From NCBI RefSeq assembly GCF_011046245.1, contig NZ_CP049241.1, positions 744,001 through 808,000 of the forward strand: a stretch of DNA of 64,000 bases, in the 5' to 3' direction. Position 1 is the first letter of the stretch. Every line of letters begins with the position of its first letter. The notes under the pieces were generated by a model. That model did not search any database and was not told the DNA's origin. It saw only the letters and a list, made by a program, of their open reading frames with translations. Below, piece by piece: positions 1 through 8,906 of this stretch. The stretch comes from Allorhizobium pseudoryzae. GTDB taxonomy: Bacteria; Pseudomonadota; Alphaproteobacteria; Rhizobiales; Rhizobiaceae. Position numbers and translations under genes: made by a program.

Positions 1-2
1 CA

Positions 3-884
3 TCCCTGGCGGGCATCCTGCTCGTCGTCGGGTCTGCCGTGGCCTGGAGCTATGGCGGCGCCATCCAGCGGTTCATCGGTGTTGATGACGGCTGGACGCT
101 GGTCTTCTGGCGCTGCCTGTTCGCCGGCGTGTTTCTTCTCTGTTTCATGCTGCTGCGGGACGGCCCGGCCGGAACGCGCCGGCTGTTTCAAGAGATGGGC
201 CGGCCCGGACTTGCGATCGCCCTGGGCTTTGCCTGCATCTCCACTTGTTTCGTCATGGCCGTCAGCATGACGCCGGTCGCCAATGTCGTGCTGTTCATGG
301 CGGCCATCCCGCTGTTTGCCGCGCTGTTCGCCCGCATCTTCATCGGGGAACCGATCACCGGGATCACCTGGGGCGCGATCGTTGCAGTGCTTGCCGGCAT
401 TACCATCATGGTGTCCGGCTCGCTCGGGCCTGGCTCCTCACGGCTCGGCCTCCTGCTGGCGGGTTCGATCGCCCTCATCTTTGCCGGGATGACCGTCATC
501 ACCCGCAGCCATCCGGGCATCCGCATGACGCCGGCGGCCTGTGCGGGCTCGTTGATTGCGGCGCTCGTCGCAGCCACCCAGGCCGGGTACCTCTCGGTTT
601 CGCCCCGAGACCTGGCGCTTCTGTTTACCTTCGGCGCGCTGAATCTCGGGCTCGGCATGGCGCTCTACGTCACCGGCGCGCGAATGATCCCGTCGGCGCT
701 TGCCGCTCTTCTCGGAACGCTGGAAATGATTCTGGCGCCGCTCTGGATGGTGCTGCTGCACGGCGAGATCCCCTCCATGCGCACGATCGGTGGCGGCGTG
801 CTCGTCCTTGCCGCGCTCTTCACCTACCTGCTTCATCAGGCGTTCAAGGCTTCGAAAGCGGCAAAGACGGTCGTCCCGTCTTGA
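3..884 (+). CDS. EamA/DMT-family transporter, 5' end cut by window edge
   Basis: The reading frame is open from the first bases of the window, so the true start lies upstream. The product is a very hydrophobic protein with about nine or ten membrane segments, in the two-repeat pattern of the drug/metabolite transporter (EamA) superfamily. Conserved-looking glycine- and proline-rich helix ends, such as the stretch around '[15 protein letters not shown]', support the family. Such proteins sit in the inner membrane and export or exchange small metabolites; the substrate cannot be read from sequence. It ends about 50 bases before the engB start on the same strand. A second, unrelated-looking EamA gene lies at 4460-5365. 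Confidence 0.85.
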   Translation, partial: SLAGILLVVGSAVAWSYGGAIQRFIGVDDGWTLVFWRCLFAGVFLLCFMLLRDGPAGTRRLFQEMGRPGLAIALGFACISTCFVMAVSMTPVANVVLFMAAIPLFAALFARIFIGEPITGITWGAIVAVLAGITIMVSGSLGPGSSRLGLLLAGSIALIFAGMTVITRSHPGIRMTPAACAGSLIAALVAATQAGYLSVSPRDLALLFTFGALNLGLGMALYVTGARMIPSALAALLGTLEMILAPLWMVLLHGEIPSMRTIGGGVLVLAALFTYLLHQAFKASKAAKTVVPS

Positions 885-933
885 CTCGCGGGCCGAAACC
901 CTCAATTCACGGGCCTTGAGAAAGGCCCTCTTC

Positions 934-1593
934 ATGACCACCGATACCGTAAAGCCCGACCTGCCGCTCTTCGGCCGCCCCTGGATCTTCATCCGCGGCG
1001 TTCCGGCCATGAAGTTCCTGCCGCCGGAGGGACCGCCCGAAGTGGCCTTTGCCGGTCGCTCGAACGTCGGCAAGTCGTCACTCATCAATGCGCTGGTCGG
1101 CCACAAGGGGCTTGCCCGCACATCGAACACGCCGGGCCGCACGCAGGAACTGAATTTCTTCGTGCCCGACGGTTTTTCCGGGGAAGGCGACGATCTGCCG
1201 CCGATGGCGCTCGTCGACATGCCGGGCTACGGCTATGCCCAGGCGCCGAAGGATCAGGTGGATGCCTGGACCAAGCTTGTCTTCGATTATCTGCGCGGCC
1301 GCGCCACGCTGAAGCGCGTCTACGTTCTGATCGACAGCCGGCACGGGATCAAGAAGAACGATGAAGAGGCACTGGCGCTGCTCGACAAGGCAGCCGTTTC
1401 CTACCAGATCGTGCTGACTAAGATCGACAAGATCAAGACGTCCGCCGTGCCGCAACTGATGGCGGCGACTGCGGAAAAGATCCGCAAGCGGCCTGCCGCC
1501 TATCCGGTCATCCTGTCGACCTCCTCGGAAAAGGGTGACGGGCTGGACGAATTGCGACAAGCCATCGGCGAGACGGTTGGCCGTCCGGCTTGA
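934..1593 (+). CDS. engB: Ribosome biogenesis GTP-binding protein EngB (YsxC/YihA)
   Basis: A 219-residue TRAFAC GTPase needed for late assembly of the large ribosomal subunit. All GTPase motifs are visible: G1 GRSNVGKS at about residues 41-48, the G2 region TPGRT at 66-70, G3 DMPG at 95-98 followed by YGYA, and G4 TKID at 162-165. Length and motif spacing match the family. The open frame extends upstream to 790, but that part overlaps the preceding gene in another frame and looks like a shadow, so the ATG at 934 is chosen. In rhizobia this gene usually precedes argB; here an anti-sigma-like gene on the other strand lies between them. Confidence 0.96.
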   Translation: MTTDTVKPDLPLFGRPWIFIRGVPAMKFLPPEGPPEVAFAGRSNVGKSSLINALVGHKGLARTSNTPGRTQELNFFVPDGFSGEGDDLPPMALVDMPGYGYAQAPKDQVDAWTKLVFDYLRGRATLKRVYVLIDSRHGIKKNDEEALALLDKAAVSYQIVLTKIDKIKTSAVPQLMAATAEKIRKRPAAYPVILSTSSEKGDGLDELRQAIGETVGRPA

Positions 1594-1636
1594 GCGGAAA
1601 GCGCTGACGATCGATCCTTCGCCCGCTTGAGCGGGT

Positions 1637-2353
1637 TTACGGCGTCAGCGTATGGCCGATCGCCAGGACCGGACCGGATGGCTTGCCGCTGATCGATCCT
1701 CCCGGCGGCTCCAGGCTGACCGACAGCGTTCCGCCCGCGGCCAGTTGCGTGCGCAGCGCCTTCGGCACGATCACCTCGCCCGACTCCGGAAGAATCCCAA
1801 TCGACCGTGCCGGATCGCTGCCCTGGCTCAGCCAGAGTTCGAGCGAATGCGGACCGCCGGCTTCGGTCGCGGCAGGCAGGACTTGCAGTCGCCCCGCAAC
1901 CGCATCGTAACGGGCAAGCATGCCGATGGTCTCCGGCGCTTGTGGCTGAAGGCTGGCGAGAACCGGGGGTGTGCCTTGCGGCGACACCGTGGGCCGCTCG
2001 GCAAACAAGATCGTTCCGACCAGCAGGAACAGCAAAGCGAAGGTGAGGCCGCGCCAGAGGCTTGCGGACAGCCAGACATGCAACAGCAGACGATCCTGCG
2101 CCATCGGCCTCTGCCGCAGATGTCCCGCCATCACCGGCAGCACGAGGGGAGACGATAGAAGACCCTGCTCCTCGTCCTCGAGCGTAGCGAGGTTTTCCTG
2201 CCAGCGCGCGACGATCGCTGCAAAAGCACGATCGCTGCGCAGCCGGGCTTCCACCCGTTCGCGCGCGTCCACCGAGAGCATGCCGAGCACGTATTCGCCG
2301 GCCAGCACCTCGTCGCGGGCGCGATCCCCTTCGCTCTGGTCCGGTTTCGTCAT
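1637..2353 (-). CDS. Anti-sigma factor, RskA/anti-sigma-K type, orphan
   Basis: A protein of about 238 residues whose N-terminal part ([28 protein letters not shown]) resembles the cytoplasmic sigma-binding domain of RskA-type anti-sigma factors. A single membrane helix follows at about residues 88-108 (GLTFALLFLLVGTILFA), then a periplasmic domain with the anti-sigma-K features LELWLSQG and SLEPPGG. No zinc-binding His/Cys motif is seen at the N-terminus. Family members hold an ECF sigma factor at the membrane. Unusually, no ECF sigma gene lies upstream: only about 280 bases separate this start from argB. The start could also be the ATG at 2365; a farther TTG at 2512 has no support. Confidence 0.75.
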   Translation of the reverse strand: MTKPDQSEGDRARDEVLAGEYVLGMLSVDARERVEARLRSDRAFAAIVARWQENLATLEDEEQGLLSSPLVLPVMAGHLRQRPMAQDRLLLHVWLSASLWRGLTFALLFLLVGTILFAERPTVSPQGTPPVLASLQPQAPETIGMLARYDAVAGRLQVLPAATEAGGPHSLELWLSQGSDPARSIGILPESGEVIVPKALRTQLAAGGTLSVSLEPPGGSISGKPSGPVLAIGHTLTP

Positions 2354-2495
2354 CGGGGTGGCCATCTCTCTGTTACAGGCGTGGTCACGCCGGCGGGAGC
2401 GTGCCTGAGGCAACGGCCTGCCGCCCGAGATCAGATCGAGCGCGACAGCCTGGCCAGCATCCTCCCGTGCGGCGTGTCCTTGCAGAATCCAACGC

Positions 2496-2579
2496 TTATC
2501 CCCGGCTGTCAATGCGGCAGGTGGCGGCAGTGCGGTGGCAGGGCGCTGTCTCGTGTGGTGCAGGAATGTTGGACACCAT
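2496..2579 (-). CDS. Possible 27-codon small ORF or leader upstream of the anti-sigma gene
   Basis: On the minus strand a textbook ribosome-binding site (GGAGG, five bases before the ATG at 2579) precedes an ORF of 27 codons, beginning MVSNIPAPHE and ending in TAA at 2496-2498. It lies upstream of, and in a different frame from, the anti-sigma gene. I do not recognise the peptide. It could be a leader peptide, the remnant start of a lost partner gene, or chance. The strength of the Shine-Dalgarno sequence is the only direct support. Confidence 0.25.
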   Translation of the reverse strand: MVSNIPAPHETAPCHRTAATCRIDSRG

Positions 2580-2639
2580 TATTTCCTCCGTCAAAAACAT
2601 AGGCTAAAAGGCCGCACCTGATGATCCAGAGGTGTGTCG

Positions 2640-3527
2640 ATGTCCCCTTCCGAAAGCGAAATGCAGGCCCGGCTTCTAGCGCAGGCCCTGCCCTTCATGC
2701 AGCGTTATGAAAACAAGACGATCGTCGTGAAGTATGGCGGCCACGCCATGGGCGACAGCGCGCTCGGCCGCGCCTTTGCCGAGGATATCGCGCTCCTGAA
2801 GCAGTCCGGCGTCAACCCGATCGTCGTGCACGGCGGCGGGCCGCAGATCGGCGCCATGCTGACGAAGATGGGCATCGAATCGAAATTCGAGGGCGGGCTT
2901 CGCGTCACCGACGCCAAGACGGTCGAGATCGTCGAGATGGTGCTGGCCGGTTCGATCAACAAGGAAATCGTCGCGCTGATCAACCAGACCGGCGAATGGG
3001 CGATCGGGCTTTGCGGCAAGGACGGCAACATGGTGTTTGCCGAAAAGGCCAAGAAGACCGTGATCGACCCCGACAGCAATATCGAGCGCGTGCTGGATCT
3101 CGGTTTCGTCGGCGAAGTGGTGGAAGTCGACCGCACCCTGCTCGACCTGCTCGCCAAGTCCGAGATGATCCCGGTCATCGCGCCGGTGGCACCGGGCCGC
3201 GACGGCGCGACCTACAACATCAACGCCGATACCTTTGCCGGCGCGATCGCAGGGGCCCTGCGTGCCGACCGCCTGCTCTTCCTCACCGATGTTCCGGGCG
3301 TGCTCGACAAGGACAAGAACCTGATCAAGGAACTCTCCGTGTCGCAGGCCCAGGCGCTGATCAAGGACGGCACGATTTCCGGCGGCATGATCCCGAAGGT
3401 CGAGACCTGCATCGACGCGATCAAGGCAGGCGTGCAGGGCGTCGTCATCCTGAACGGCAAGACCTCGCACTCGGTGCTGCTTGAAATCTTCACCGAAGGC
3501 GGTGCGGGAACGCTGATCGTTCCCTGA
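2640..3527 (+). CDS. argB: Acetylglutamate kinase
   Basis: A 295-residue amino-acid kinase catalysing phosphorylation of N-acetylglutamate, the second step of arginine synthesis, in the cytoplasm. The N-terminal KYGGHAMG and HGGGPQIG loops bind ATP and substrate; [14 protein letters not shown] and GGMIPKVE are further family signatures. The N-terminal helix, [10 protein letters not shown], is like that of hexameric, arginine-sensitive ArgB enzymes, so feedback inhibition by arginine and PII control are plausible but inferred. The ATG at 2640 is chosen because AGAGG lies seven bases upstream; a GTG at 2634 is possible. It is convergent with the hydroxylase gene that ends at 3546. Confidence 0.97.
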   Translation: MSPSESEMQARLLAQALPFMQRYENKTIVVKYGGHAMGDSALGRAFAEDIALLKQSGVNPIVVHGGGPQIGAMLTKMGIESKFEGGLRVTDAKTVEIVEMVLAGSINKEIVALINQTGEWAIGLCGKDGNMVFAEKAKKTVIDPDSNIERVLDLGFVGEVVEVDRTLLDLLAKSEMIPVIAPVAPGRDGATYNINADTFAGAIAGALRADRLLFLTDVPGVLDKDKNLIKELSVSQAQALIKDGTISGGMIPKVETCIDAIKAGVQGVVILNGKTSHSVLLEIFTEGGAGTLIVP

Positions 3528-3545
3528 CGAGCCATTGGCGGCGGC

Positions 3546-4358
3546 TCAGCCCGCCGCCTTCTCACCCTCTGTCTCGACGGAGGGCTTGGCGGGCCGCTTG
3601 AGGTTGAGTGCCGGCGCGCTCGCCTCGAAAGCCTCGACGCGGGCGTCATAGACGGGCGAAATCGTGCCCATCACCCGATCCCAGAACGAGAAATAATTGG
3701 CGTAGTTGAAGCGAAACTCAGCGTGGTGCTGGTCGTGATAGGTCGTGCACAGCATGGGCGACGGGTAACGTGACGTCTTCGACGCGAAATATTCAAAGCC
3801 CGCGTGACCGAAGGTGCCGTTGATCTGGTCGAACAGCCGGTGCGCCAGAAGGATGTAGGGCGAGATCGGCACGACGAAGACGACCACCGCATAAAAGCCC
3901 TGGGACAGGGCCGTATCGACCAGCCCGATCGAATCATTGCTCCAGGCGGTCGGCGCGACACTTTTGTGATGCAGCGCGTGATATTTGTAGAGCGCCTTGG
4001 TGTGCAGGGCGCGGTGGGCGAAATAGAACCAGGCGTCGAACAGAACCATGGTCAACAGGAACAGGGGCACCGCCGTCCACCAGGAAAAGGCCCAGGGGGT
4101 CAGCGCCCAGCCCTGATACTGGGCAAACAGCCCGATGGTGACGGACAGGCAGGTGATGAGGATGGACGGGAGGCTGTGCCGGATTTCCTCGCGCATGCGC
4201 TTTTCGCCACGCCGGTTCTTCTGGATACGCCGGTCGGGGTTGCGGTTGTTCAGCCAGGTGATGCCAAAGCCGAGCACGAAGTAGATCGCAACCGTGACCG
4301 CGTAGATCACGGCCAGCATCATCAGGAAAACGCTCAACCCGTCGAAGAAGGCATTCAT
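3546..4358 (-). CDS. Sterol desaturase / fatty acid hydroxylase superfamily membrane protein
   Basis: A 270-residue integral membrane protein with the three histidine clusters of the di-iron fatty acid hydroxylase superfamily: HRALH at residues 115-119, HALHH at 127-131 and HDQHH at 208-212. Hydrophobic segments lie near residues 8-34, 64-80, 94-112 and 152-172. The family adds hydroxyl groups or double bonds to lipids; bacterial substrates include fatty acyl chains, hopanoids and carotenoids, and none can be assigned here. The ATG at 4358 is preferred over an in-frame TTG at 4370. The C-terminal 30 residues are polar and probably cytoplasmic. Confidence 0.85.
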   Translation of the reverse strand: MNAFFDGLSVFLMMLAVIYAVTVAIYFVLGFGITWLNNRNPDRRIQKNRRGEKRMREEIRHSLPSILITCLSVTIGLFAQYQGWALTPWAFSWWTAVPLFLLTMVLFDAWFYFAHRALHTKALYKYHALHHKSVAPTAWSNDSIGLVDTALSQGFYAVVVFVVPISPYILLAHRLFDQINGTFGHAGFEYFASKTSRYPSPMLCTTYHDQHHAEFRFNYANYFSFWDRVMGTISPVYDARVEAFEASAPALNLKRPAKPSVETEGEKAAG

Positions 4359-4459
4359 GGCTGGACCCAAGGCAAGTGGCGGCGCTGCATGCGCCGGACA
4401 GTGGCGGTCACCCTAGCACAGATTGTGGTGAAGTCGATCTTGCAGCCCGTCTGCACGGA

Positions 4460-5365
4460 TCACGTCCAGCCCAGCAAGGCCAGGATGCCGGCGACGATCA
4501 GCAGGCATCCCGTCACCTCCAGGCGGTTGATCTTTTCCTTGAACAGGACGACCGACGACACGAAGGTGAAGACCAGTTCGATCTGCCCGAGCGCCCTGAC
4601 ATAGGCCACTTGCTGCAGGGTCATGGCCGTGAACCAGCCGGCCGATCCGACGACGCCGGCAAGCCCGACGAGCGACGAGGTTTTCCAGGAGCGCACCACG
4701 CGGCCGATCTCGCTGCGGTCGGTCGCCAGCATCCAGCCCAGCATGTACAGCGTCTGGAAGCCGGTGACGCAGGCGAGCGTCACGGCGGCCTGCATCACCG
4801 CATTGGGTCCACCCAGCGACAGGGACGCGCTGCGATAGGCAACAGCCGAAATGCCGAACACGGCACCGGAGGCGATACCGATCAGCGCCGTGCGGCTCAT
4901 CATGGAGGTAACGAGGCTGCCGAGCGAGAGCGGCGAGCGGGCCACCGAGATGCACATCACGCCGACCACGCCGACGATGATGGCGATCGTCGCACCAAAG
5001 GTCAGGTGCTCGCCGAGAATCAGCAAGCCGAAGATCGCCGCCTGCACCGGTTCGGTCTTGGAATAGGCCGTGCCGACGGCGAAATTGCGAAGGGTGAAGA
5101 GGTGCACGAGCATGATCGTGGCATAGATCTGCGCCAGGCCGCCGATCACCGCCCAGAGCGCAAAAGAAAGGTTCAGCGCCGGCAGGCGGTAGCCGCCGAA
5201 CTGGTGCAGGGCAAAGACGTAAAGCAGTGCCACCGGAAAACCGTAGCCGAAGCGCACGAAGCTTGCGCCCCGCGTGCCGAGTTGTCCCTGCAGATGCTTC
5301 TGCAGGGTCGAGCGCAGGTTCTGCAGAAAGGCAGCGGCAATGGTGATCGGGATCCAGGCTTCCAT
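4460..5365 (-). CDS. EamA/DMT-family transporter
   Basis: A 301-residue inner-membrane protein with about ten predicted helices in two homologous halves (first half ending near SLGSLVTSMM, second starting TALIGIASGAVFG). The motif GTAYSKTEPVQAAIFGLLILGEHL in the first half is the usual end-of-repeat EamA signature with a conserved proline and glutamate. The substrate is unknown. The gene is divergent from the 5'-nucleotidase gene at 5466, with about 100 bases between the two starts, which must hold both promoters. Confidence 0.87.
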   Translation of the reverse strand: MEAWIPITIAAAFLQNLRSTLQKHLQGQLGTRGASFVRFGYGFPVALLYVFALHQFGGYRLPALNLSFALWAVIGGLAQIYATIMLVHLFTLRNFAVGTAYSKTEPVQAAIFGLLILGEHLTFGATIAIIVGVVGVMCISVARSPLSLGSLVTSMMSRTALIGIASGAVFGISAVAYRSASLSLGGPNAVMQAAVTLACVTGFQTLYMLGWMLATDRSEIGRVVRSWKTSSLVGLAGVVGSAGWFTAMTLQQVAYVRALGQIELVFTFVSSVVLFKEKINRLEVTGCLLIVAGILALLGWT

Positions 5366-5465
5366 GGATCAGCGGCTAGCACGGCCTCCGCGCGTCGCCA
5401 AGCCGGAGGGAGGCCCGATCGGTTCGCCGCTTTTCTTTGCCGTTACAAACGTGCATAAAGCGGCC

Positions 5466-6176
5466 ATGCCCCATCTGACAGCCTCTCCCGATCCCGCCGC
5501 CTTTGCCCATGTCCGCGACTGGGTTTTCGATCTCGACAACACGCTTTATCCGCATCACGTCAATCTGTTCTCGCAGATCGACCGCAACATGACGGATTTC
5601 GTCATGGACCTGCTGCAGATGGAGCGGGAGGAGGCACGCGCGCTGCAGAAGCGCTATTACCACGAGCACGGAACGACGCTGAAAGGCCTGATGATGCATC
5701 ACGGCATCAGCCCGGATGCCTTCCTCGAAAAGGCGCACGCCATCGATTATTCGGCACTTCTGCCGCATCCGGAGCTCGGGGATGCGATCAAGGCGCTGCC
5801 CGGCCGCAAGTTCATCTTCACCAACGGTACGGTGGCGCATGCGCAGGCTGCGGCCCGCGCGCTCGGCATCCTCGACCATTTCGATGACATCTTCGACATC
5901 GTTGCCGCGGAGTATGTGCCGAAACCGGCGGGAGAGACCTACAACAAGTTTGCCCATCTCAACCGCATCGATGCCAAGCATGCCGCCATGTTCGAGGATC
6001 TGCCGCGCAATCTCGCCGTGCCCCGGTCCCTCGGCATGACGACGGTTCTCCTGGTGCCGCGCAACCTTGGCGATTTTGTCATCGAACGCTGGGAGCAGGC
6101 GGACGACGCCGATCCGAACGTCGATTACATGACGGATGACCTGACGGGCTTCCTTCAGAGCCTGATGGCAGGTTGA
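5466..6176 (+). CDS. HAD-superfamily pyrimidine 5'-nucleotidase
   Basis: A 236-residue HAD hydrolase of the SDT1/PynA subgroup, which dephosphorylates pyrimidine nucleoside monophosphates. Motif I is DLDNT at residues 22-26, followed by LYP, typical of this subgroup; motif II is FTNGT; the lysine of motif III is in the EYVPKP region; motif IV is FEDLPRN. The ATG at 5466 is chosen because the domain begins about 15 residues later; the longer open frame from 5274 overlaps the divergent transporter. In rhizobia this gene commonly sits close to dapD, as here. Confidence 0.88.
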   Translation: MPHLTASPDPAAFAHVRDWVFDLDNTLYPHHVNLFSQIDRNMTDFVMDLLQMEREEARALQKRYYHEHGTTLKGLMMHHGISPDAFLEKAHAIDYSALLPHPELGDAIKALPGRKFIFTNGTVAHAQAAARALGILDHFDDIFDIVAAEYVPKPAGETYNKFAHLNRIDAKHAAMFEDLPRNLAVPRSLGMTTVLLVPRNLGDFVIERWEQADDADPNVDYMTDDLTGFLQSLMAG

Positions 6177-6282
6177 CATCCACCTTACCAAAGTTTCATC
6201 CAGCCTTACTAATGTTTAAGTGGTAGGCACCGTAGGGCGGGGTTAGGCTTCCAGTCATAGAGACAGCAAAGGAAGCAGCCTC

Positions 6283-6954
6283 ATGACACTCAACCGCTAC
6301 GTACTCGCCGCACTTGGCGCCACCTTTCTCGTTGGCGCGGCAGCACCGGCAAGCTTCGCCGCTCCCGGTCGTCCCGACCACGGCCCGGGCCGGGGACCGG
6401 AACGCGCGATGATGCAGGACATGATGTTCGTGCGGCTGCTGAAGACGGCGGACGCCAACAAGGACGGCAAGATTTCCAAGGACGAGGTTGCCGCCTGGGA
6501 AGAAACCACCTTCGCCGCGATCGATGCCAACAAGGACGGCATTTTGACGCCGGGCGAGATGCGCAACTACCGCGAAGCCCGCATGGACGAATGGCGCGAG
6601 AAGCGTCAGGCCGAACGTGCGGAAAACGGCAAGGGTCCGAAGGGCCCGGACATGGCTGCTGGCGACAATCCGCCGCCGCCCGGTCCTGATGCCCGCCCCG
6701 GCCCCCGCGAGATGGCCGATGGCGAACGGGGTCCCGGCCGCCATCATGGTGATCGTCACTGGGGCGAGCGCCACGGCATGGGCCCACGCGCCATGATGCC
6801 CGGCGTTGGTCTGGTGCGGATGATCGATACGGACGAAAACGGCCAGGTCAGCAAGGCGGAAGCCACCGCTGCGGTCGACAAGATGTTCACCCGCATGGAC
6901 CGCAACAAGGACGGTTTCATCACCGTGGATGACCTGCCGGACGCTCCGTTCTGA
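6283..6954 (+). CDS. Exported protein with four EF-hand calcium-binding loops
   Basis: A 223-residue protein with a Sec signal peptide (hydrophobic core residues 7-22, likely cleavage after SFA at 26). It carries four EF-hand loops: D57-E68, D81-E92, D182-E193 and D206-D217. All have acidic or Asn/Ser/Thr side chains at the ligand positions; the last ends in Asp instead of Glu. The two pairs are separated by about 90 residues rich in Pro, Gly, Arg and His. It probably binds calcium in the periplasm; its role is unknown. AAGGAAG precedes the ATG. A strong terminator follows at 6984-7018. Confidence 0.85.
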   Translation: MTLNRYVLAALGATFLVGAAAPASFAAPGRPDHGPGRGPERAMMQDMMFVRLLKTADANKDGKISKDEVAAWEETTFAAIDANKDGILTPGEMRNYREARMDEWREKRQAERAENGKGPKGPDMAAGDNPPPPGPDARPGPREMADGERGPGRHHGDRHWGERHGMGPRAMMPGVGLVRMIDTDENGQVSKAEATAAVDKMFTRMDRNKDGFITVDDLPDAPF

Positions 6955-6983
6955 TCAACCGCCGATCGACTGACGCCCGAGAT

Positions 6984-7018
6984 AGCCCGTTCCTGACGCC
7001 TCAGGAACGGGCTTTTTT
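6984..7018 (+). terminator. Rho-independent terminator of the EF-hand gene
   Basis: A 13-bp perfect stem (AGCCCGTTCCTGA pairing with TCAGGAACGGGCT) with a four-base loop is followed by a run of six T on the plus strand. It ends transcription from the EF-hand gene. The right half of the stem is also the last codons and stop of the convergent LOG-family gene. On the minus strand no T run follows, so it looks one-directional. Confidence 0.85.
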
Positions 7019-7876
7019 GATGTCGTAGAAGTCTGCCAGAACCTGCCAGGCCTCGTCCGCCGTTTCGACGAAATTGATCAGATCCATGTCTTCCGGCGCA
7101 ATCGTGCCGAAGTCCGCCAGCGCTTCGAAGTTGACGATCTTGCGCCAGAATTTTTCGGCAAACAGGATCAGCGGAATGCGCTCCATGCGCCGGGTCTGGA
7201 TCAGCGTCAGCGCCTCGAAAAGCTCGTCCAACGTGCCGAAGCCACCGGGGAACACCACCACCGCCCGCGCCCGCATGAGGAAGTGCATCTTGCGGATGGC
7301 GAAGTAGTGGAAATTGAAGCTGAGCGCCGGCGTGACATACTGGTTCGGCGCCTGTTCATGCGGCAGCAGGATGTTGAGGCCAATAGTCGGAGCACCGGCT
7401 TCTGCCGCGCCCCGATTGCCGGCCTCCATCACGCCCGGTCCACCGCCGGTGACGACGACGAATTCCTGATGGTCAAGCGTTGCCGAATGGTCGGCACAGA
7501 GGGCGGCAAACTTGCGGGCCTCCTCGTAATAGACGGACGCTTCCTTCAAATTGCGGCTCTGCACCTCGTTACGGGCCGCCCAGGGTTCGGTGCCGGGTTC
7601 GGGAATGCGCGCGCCACCGAACAGGACGACCGTCGATTTGATGCCCATCTCGGTCAGCATCATTTCCGGCTTCAGCAGTTCCAGTTGCAGGCGCACGGGG
7701 CGCAACTCGTCCCGGCAGAGGAAATCCTCGTCCGTATAGGCGAGCCGATAGGAGGGCGATTCCGACTGCGGCGTCTTGGGGATTGCGCGTGCCCGCAGCT
7801 TATCGACGGAGCTGTCCTTCAGCGGATCGAAGACACCGCCCTTGCGCCGCATCTTCTCCTCTTTGCCTGCTGCCAT
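7001..7876 (-). CDS. LOG-family protein (TIGR00730), possible cytokinin-nucleotide phosphoribohydrolase
   Basis: A 291-residue protein with the Rossmann-like LOG fold. The family motif PGGFGTLDE is present, as is an upstream [17 protein letters not shown] loop that binds nucleotide. LOG proteins release free cytokinin bases from nucleoside monophosphates; related bacterial proteins hydrolyse AMP and similar nucleotides. This is a long-type LOG with about 70 extra N-terminal residues. The ATG at 7876 has AAGGAA six bases upstream and is preferred over one 15 codons earlier. Its last codons lie inside the terminator stem of the neighbouring gene. It is divergent from dapD. Confidence 0.85.
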   Translation of the reverse strand: MAAGKEEKMRRKGGVFDPLKDSSVDKLRARAIPKTPQSESPSYRLAYTDEDFLCRDELRPVRLQLELLKPEMMLTEMGIKSTVVLFGGARIPEPGTEPWAARNEVQSRNLKEASVYYEEARKFAALCADHSATLDHQEFVVVTGGGPGVMEAGNRGAAEAGAPTIGLNILLPHEQAPNQYVTPALSFNFHYFAIRKMHFLMRARAVVVFPGGFGTLDELFEALTLIQTRRMERIPLILFAEKFWRKIVNFEALADFGTIAPEDMDLINFVETADEAWQVLADFYDIKKARS

Positions 7877-8022
7877 GGGGATTTCCTTCAAGGCTCGAAT
7901 CGCTTGCGCGCCAAAGCACATTGACGCCTGATTGGCGGTCGCTTAGAGCAATTGGCACGATTTTGCCAGCCGGCAGAGAGCTTCCCCTCATCACGTTCCC
8001 ATGTGACAGCCAAGGAATTCCC

Positions 8023-8892
8023 ATGACCAGCCCCGTGAGCAAGGATTTCTCCTCCCTCGAAGCGACGATCGAACAGGCGTTCGACAATCGCGACAGCGTC
8101 AACATCGGCACCAAGGGCGAGATCCGCGATGCCGTCGAGGAAGCGCTGAACCTTCTCGATGCCGGCACGTTGCGCGTTGCCTCGCGGGGGGCAGACGGTC
8201 AGTGGACCGTCCACCAGTGGCTGAAGAAGGCGGTTCTCCTGTCCTTCCGCCTGAACGACATGGACGTGGTCAAGGGCGGTCCGGGCGCCTCCACCTGGTG
8301 GGACAAAGTGCCCTCCAAGTTCGAAGGTTGGGGCGAGAACCAGTTCCGCGCCGCCGGCTTCCGCGCCGTACCGAATGCTGTCGTGCGCCGCTCGGCCTAT
8401 GTCTCCAAGGGCGTGGTGCTGATGCCGTCCTTCGTCAACCTCGGCGCCTATGTCGGTGAAAACACGATGGTCGACACCTGGGCGACCGTCGGCTCCTGCG
8501 CCCAGATCGGCGCCAATGTGCATCTCTCCGGCGGCGTCGGCATCGGCGGCGTGCTGGAGCCGCTGCAGGCGGGTCCGACGATCATCGAGGACAACTGCTT
8601 CATCGGCGCCCGTTCGGAAGTGGTCGAAGGCTGCATCATCCGCGAAGGTTCGGTGCTCGGCATGGGCGTCTATATCGGCAAGTCGACCAAGATCGTCGAT
8701 CGCGCCACCGGCGACGTGATGTATGGCGAAGTGCCGCCCTATTCCGTCGTGGTTGCCGGATCGATGCCGTCGGCCAACGCCACCATGGGCAATGGCCTGC
8801 CGGCCCCGCATCTTTACTGCGCCGTTATCGTCAAGCGCGTCGATGAAAAGACCCGTTCGAAGACCGGCATCAACGAGCTGCTGCGCGACTGA
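8023..8892 (+). CDS. dapD: 2,3,4,5-tetrahydropyridine-2,6-dicarboxylate N-succinyltransferase
   Basis: A 289-residue enzyme that succinylates tetrahydrodipicolinate in the succinyl branch of diaminopimelate and lysine synthesis. An N-terminal helical domain (residues 1-100) is followed by a left-handed beta-helix of hexapeptide repeats ([15 protein letters not shown] onward). The family features WWDKVPSKF and ARSEVVEGC are present. The ATG at 8023 has AAGGAA five bases upstream. dapE starts 14 bases after its stop, so the two successive steps, succinylation and later desuccinylation, are probably co-transcribed. Confidence 0.97.
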   Translation: MTSPVSKDFSSLEATIEQAFDNRDSVNIGTKGEIRDAVEEALNLLDAGTLRVASRGADGQWTVHQWLKKAVLLSFRLNDMDVVKGGPGASTWWDKVPSKFEGWGENQFRAAGFRAVPNAVVRRSAYVSKGVVLMPSFVNLGAYVGENTMVDTWATVGSCAQIGANVHLSGGVGIGGVLEPLQAGPTIIEDNCFIGARSEVVEGCIIREGSVLGMGVYIGKSTKIVDRATGDVMYGEVPPYSVVVAGSMPSANATMGNGLPAPHLYCAVIVKRVDEKTRSKTGINELLRD

Positions 8893-8906
8893 TCCGAGAA
8901 CCCCGC

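Noticed and set aside
1622-1635. CCCGC-TTGA-GCGGG hairpin as a terminator after engB
   Set aside because: The stem is only five bases and is followed by just three T, too weak to call a terminator.
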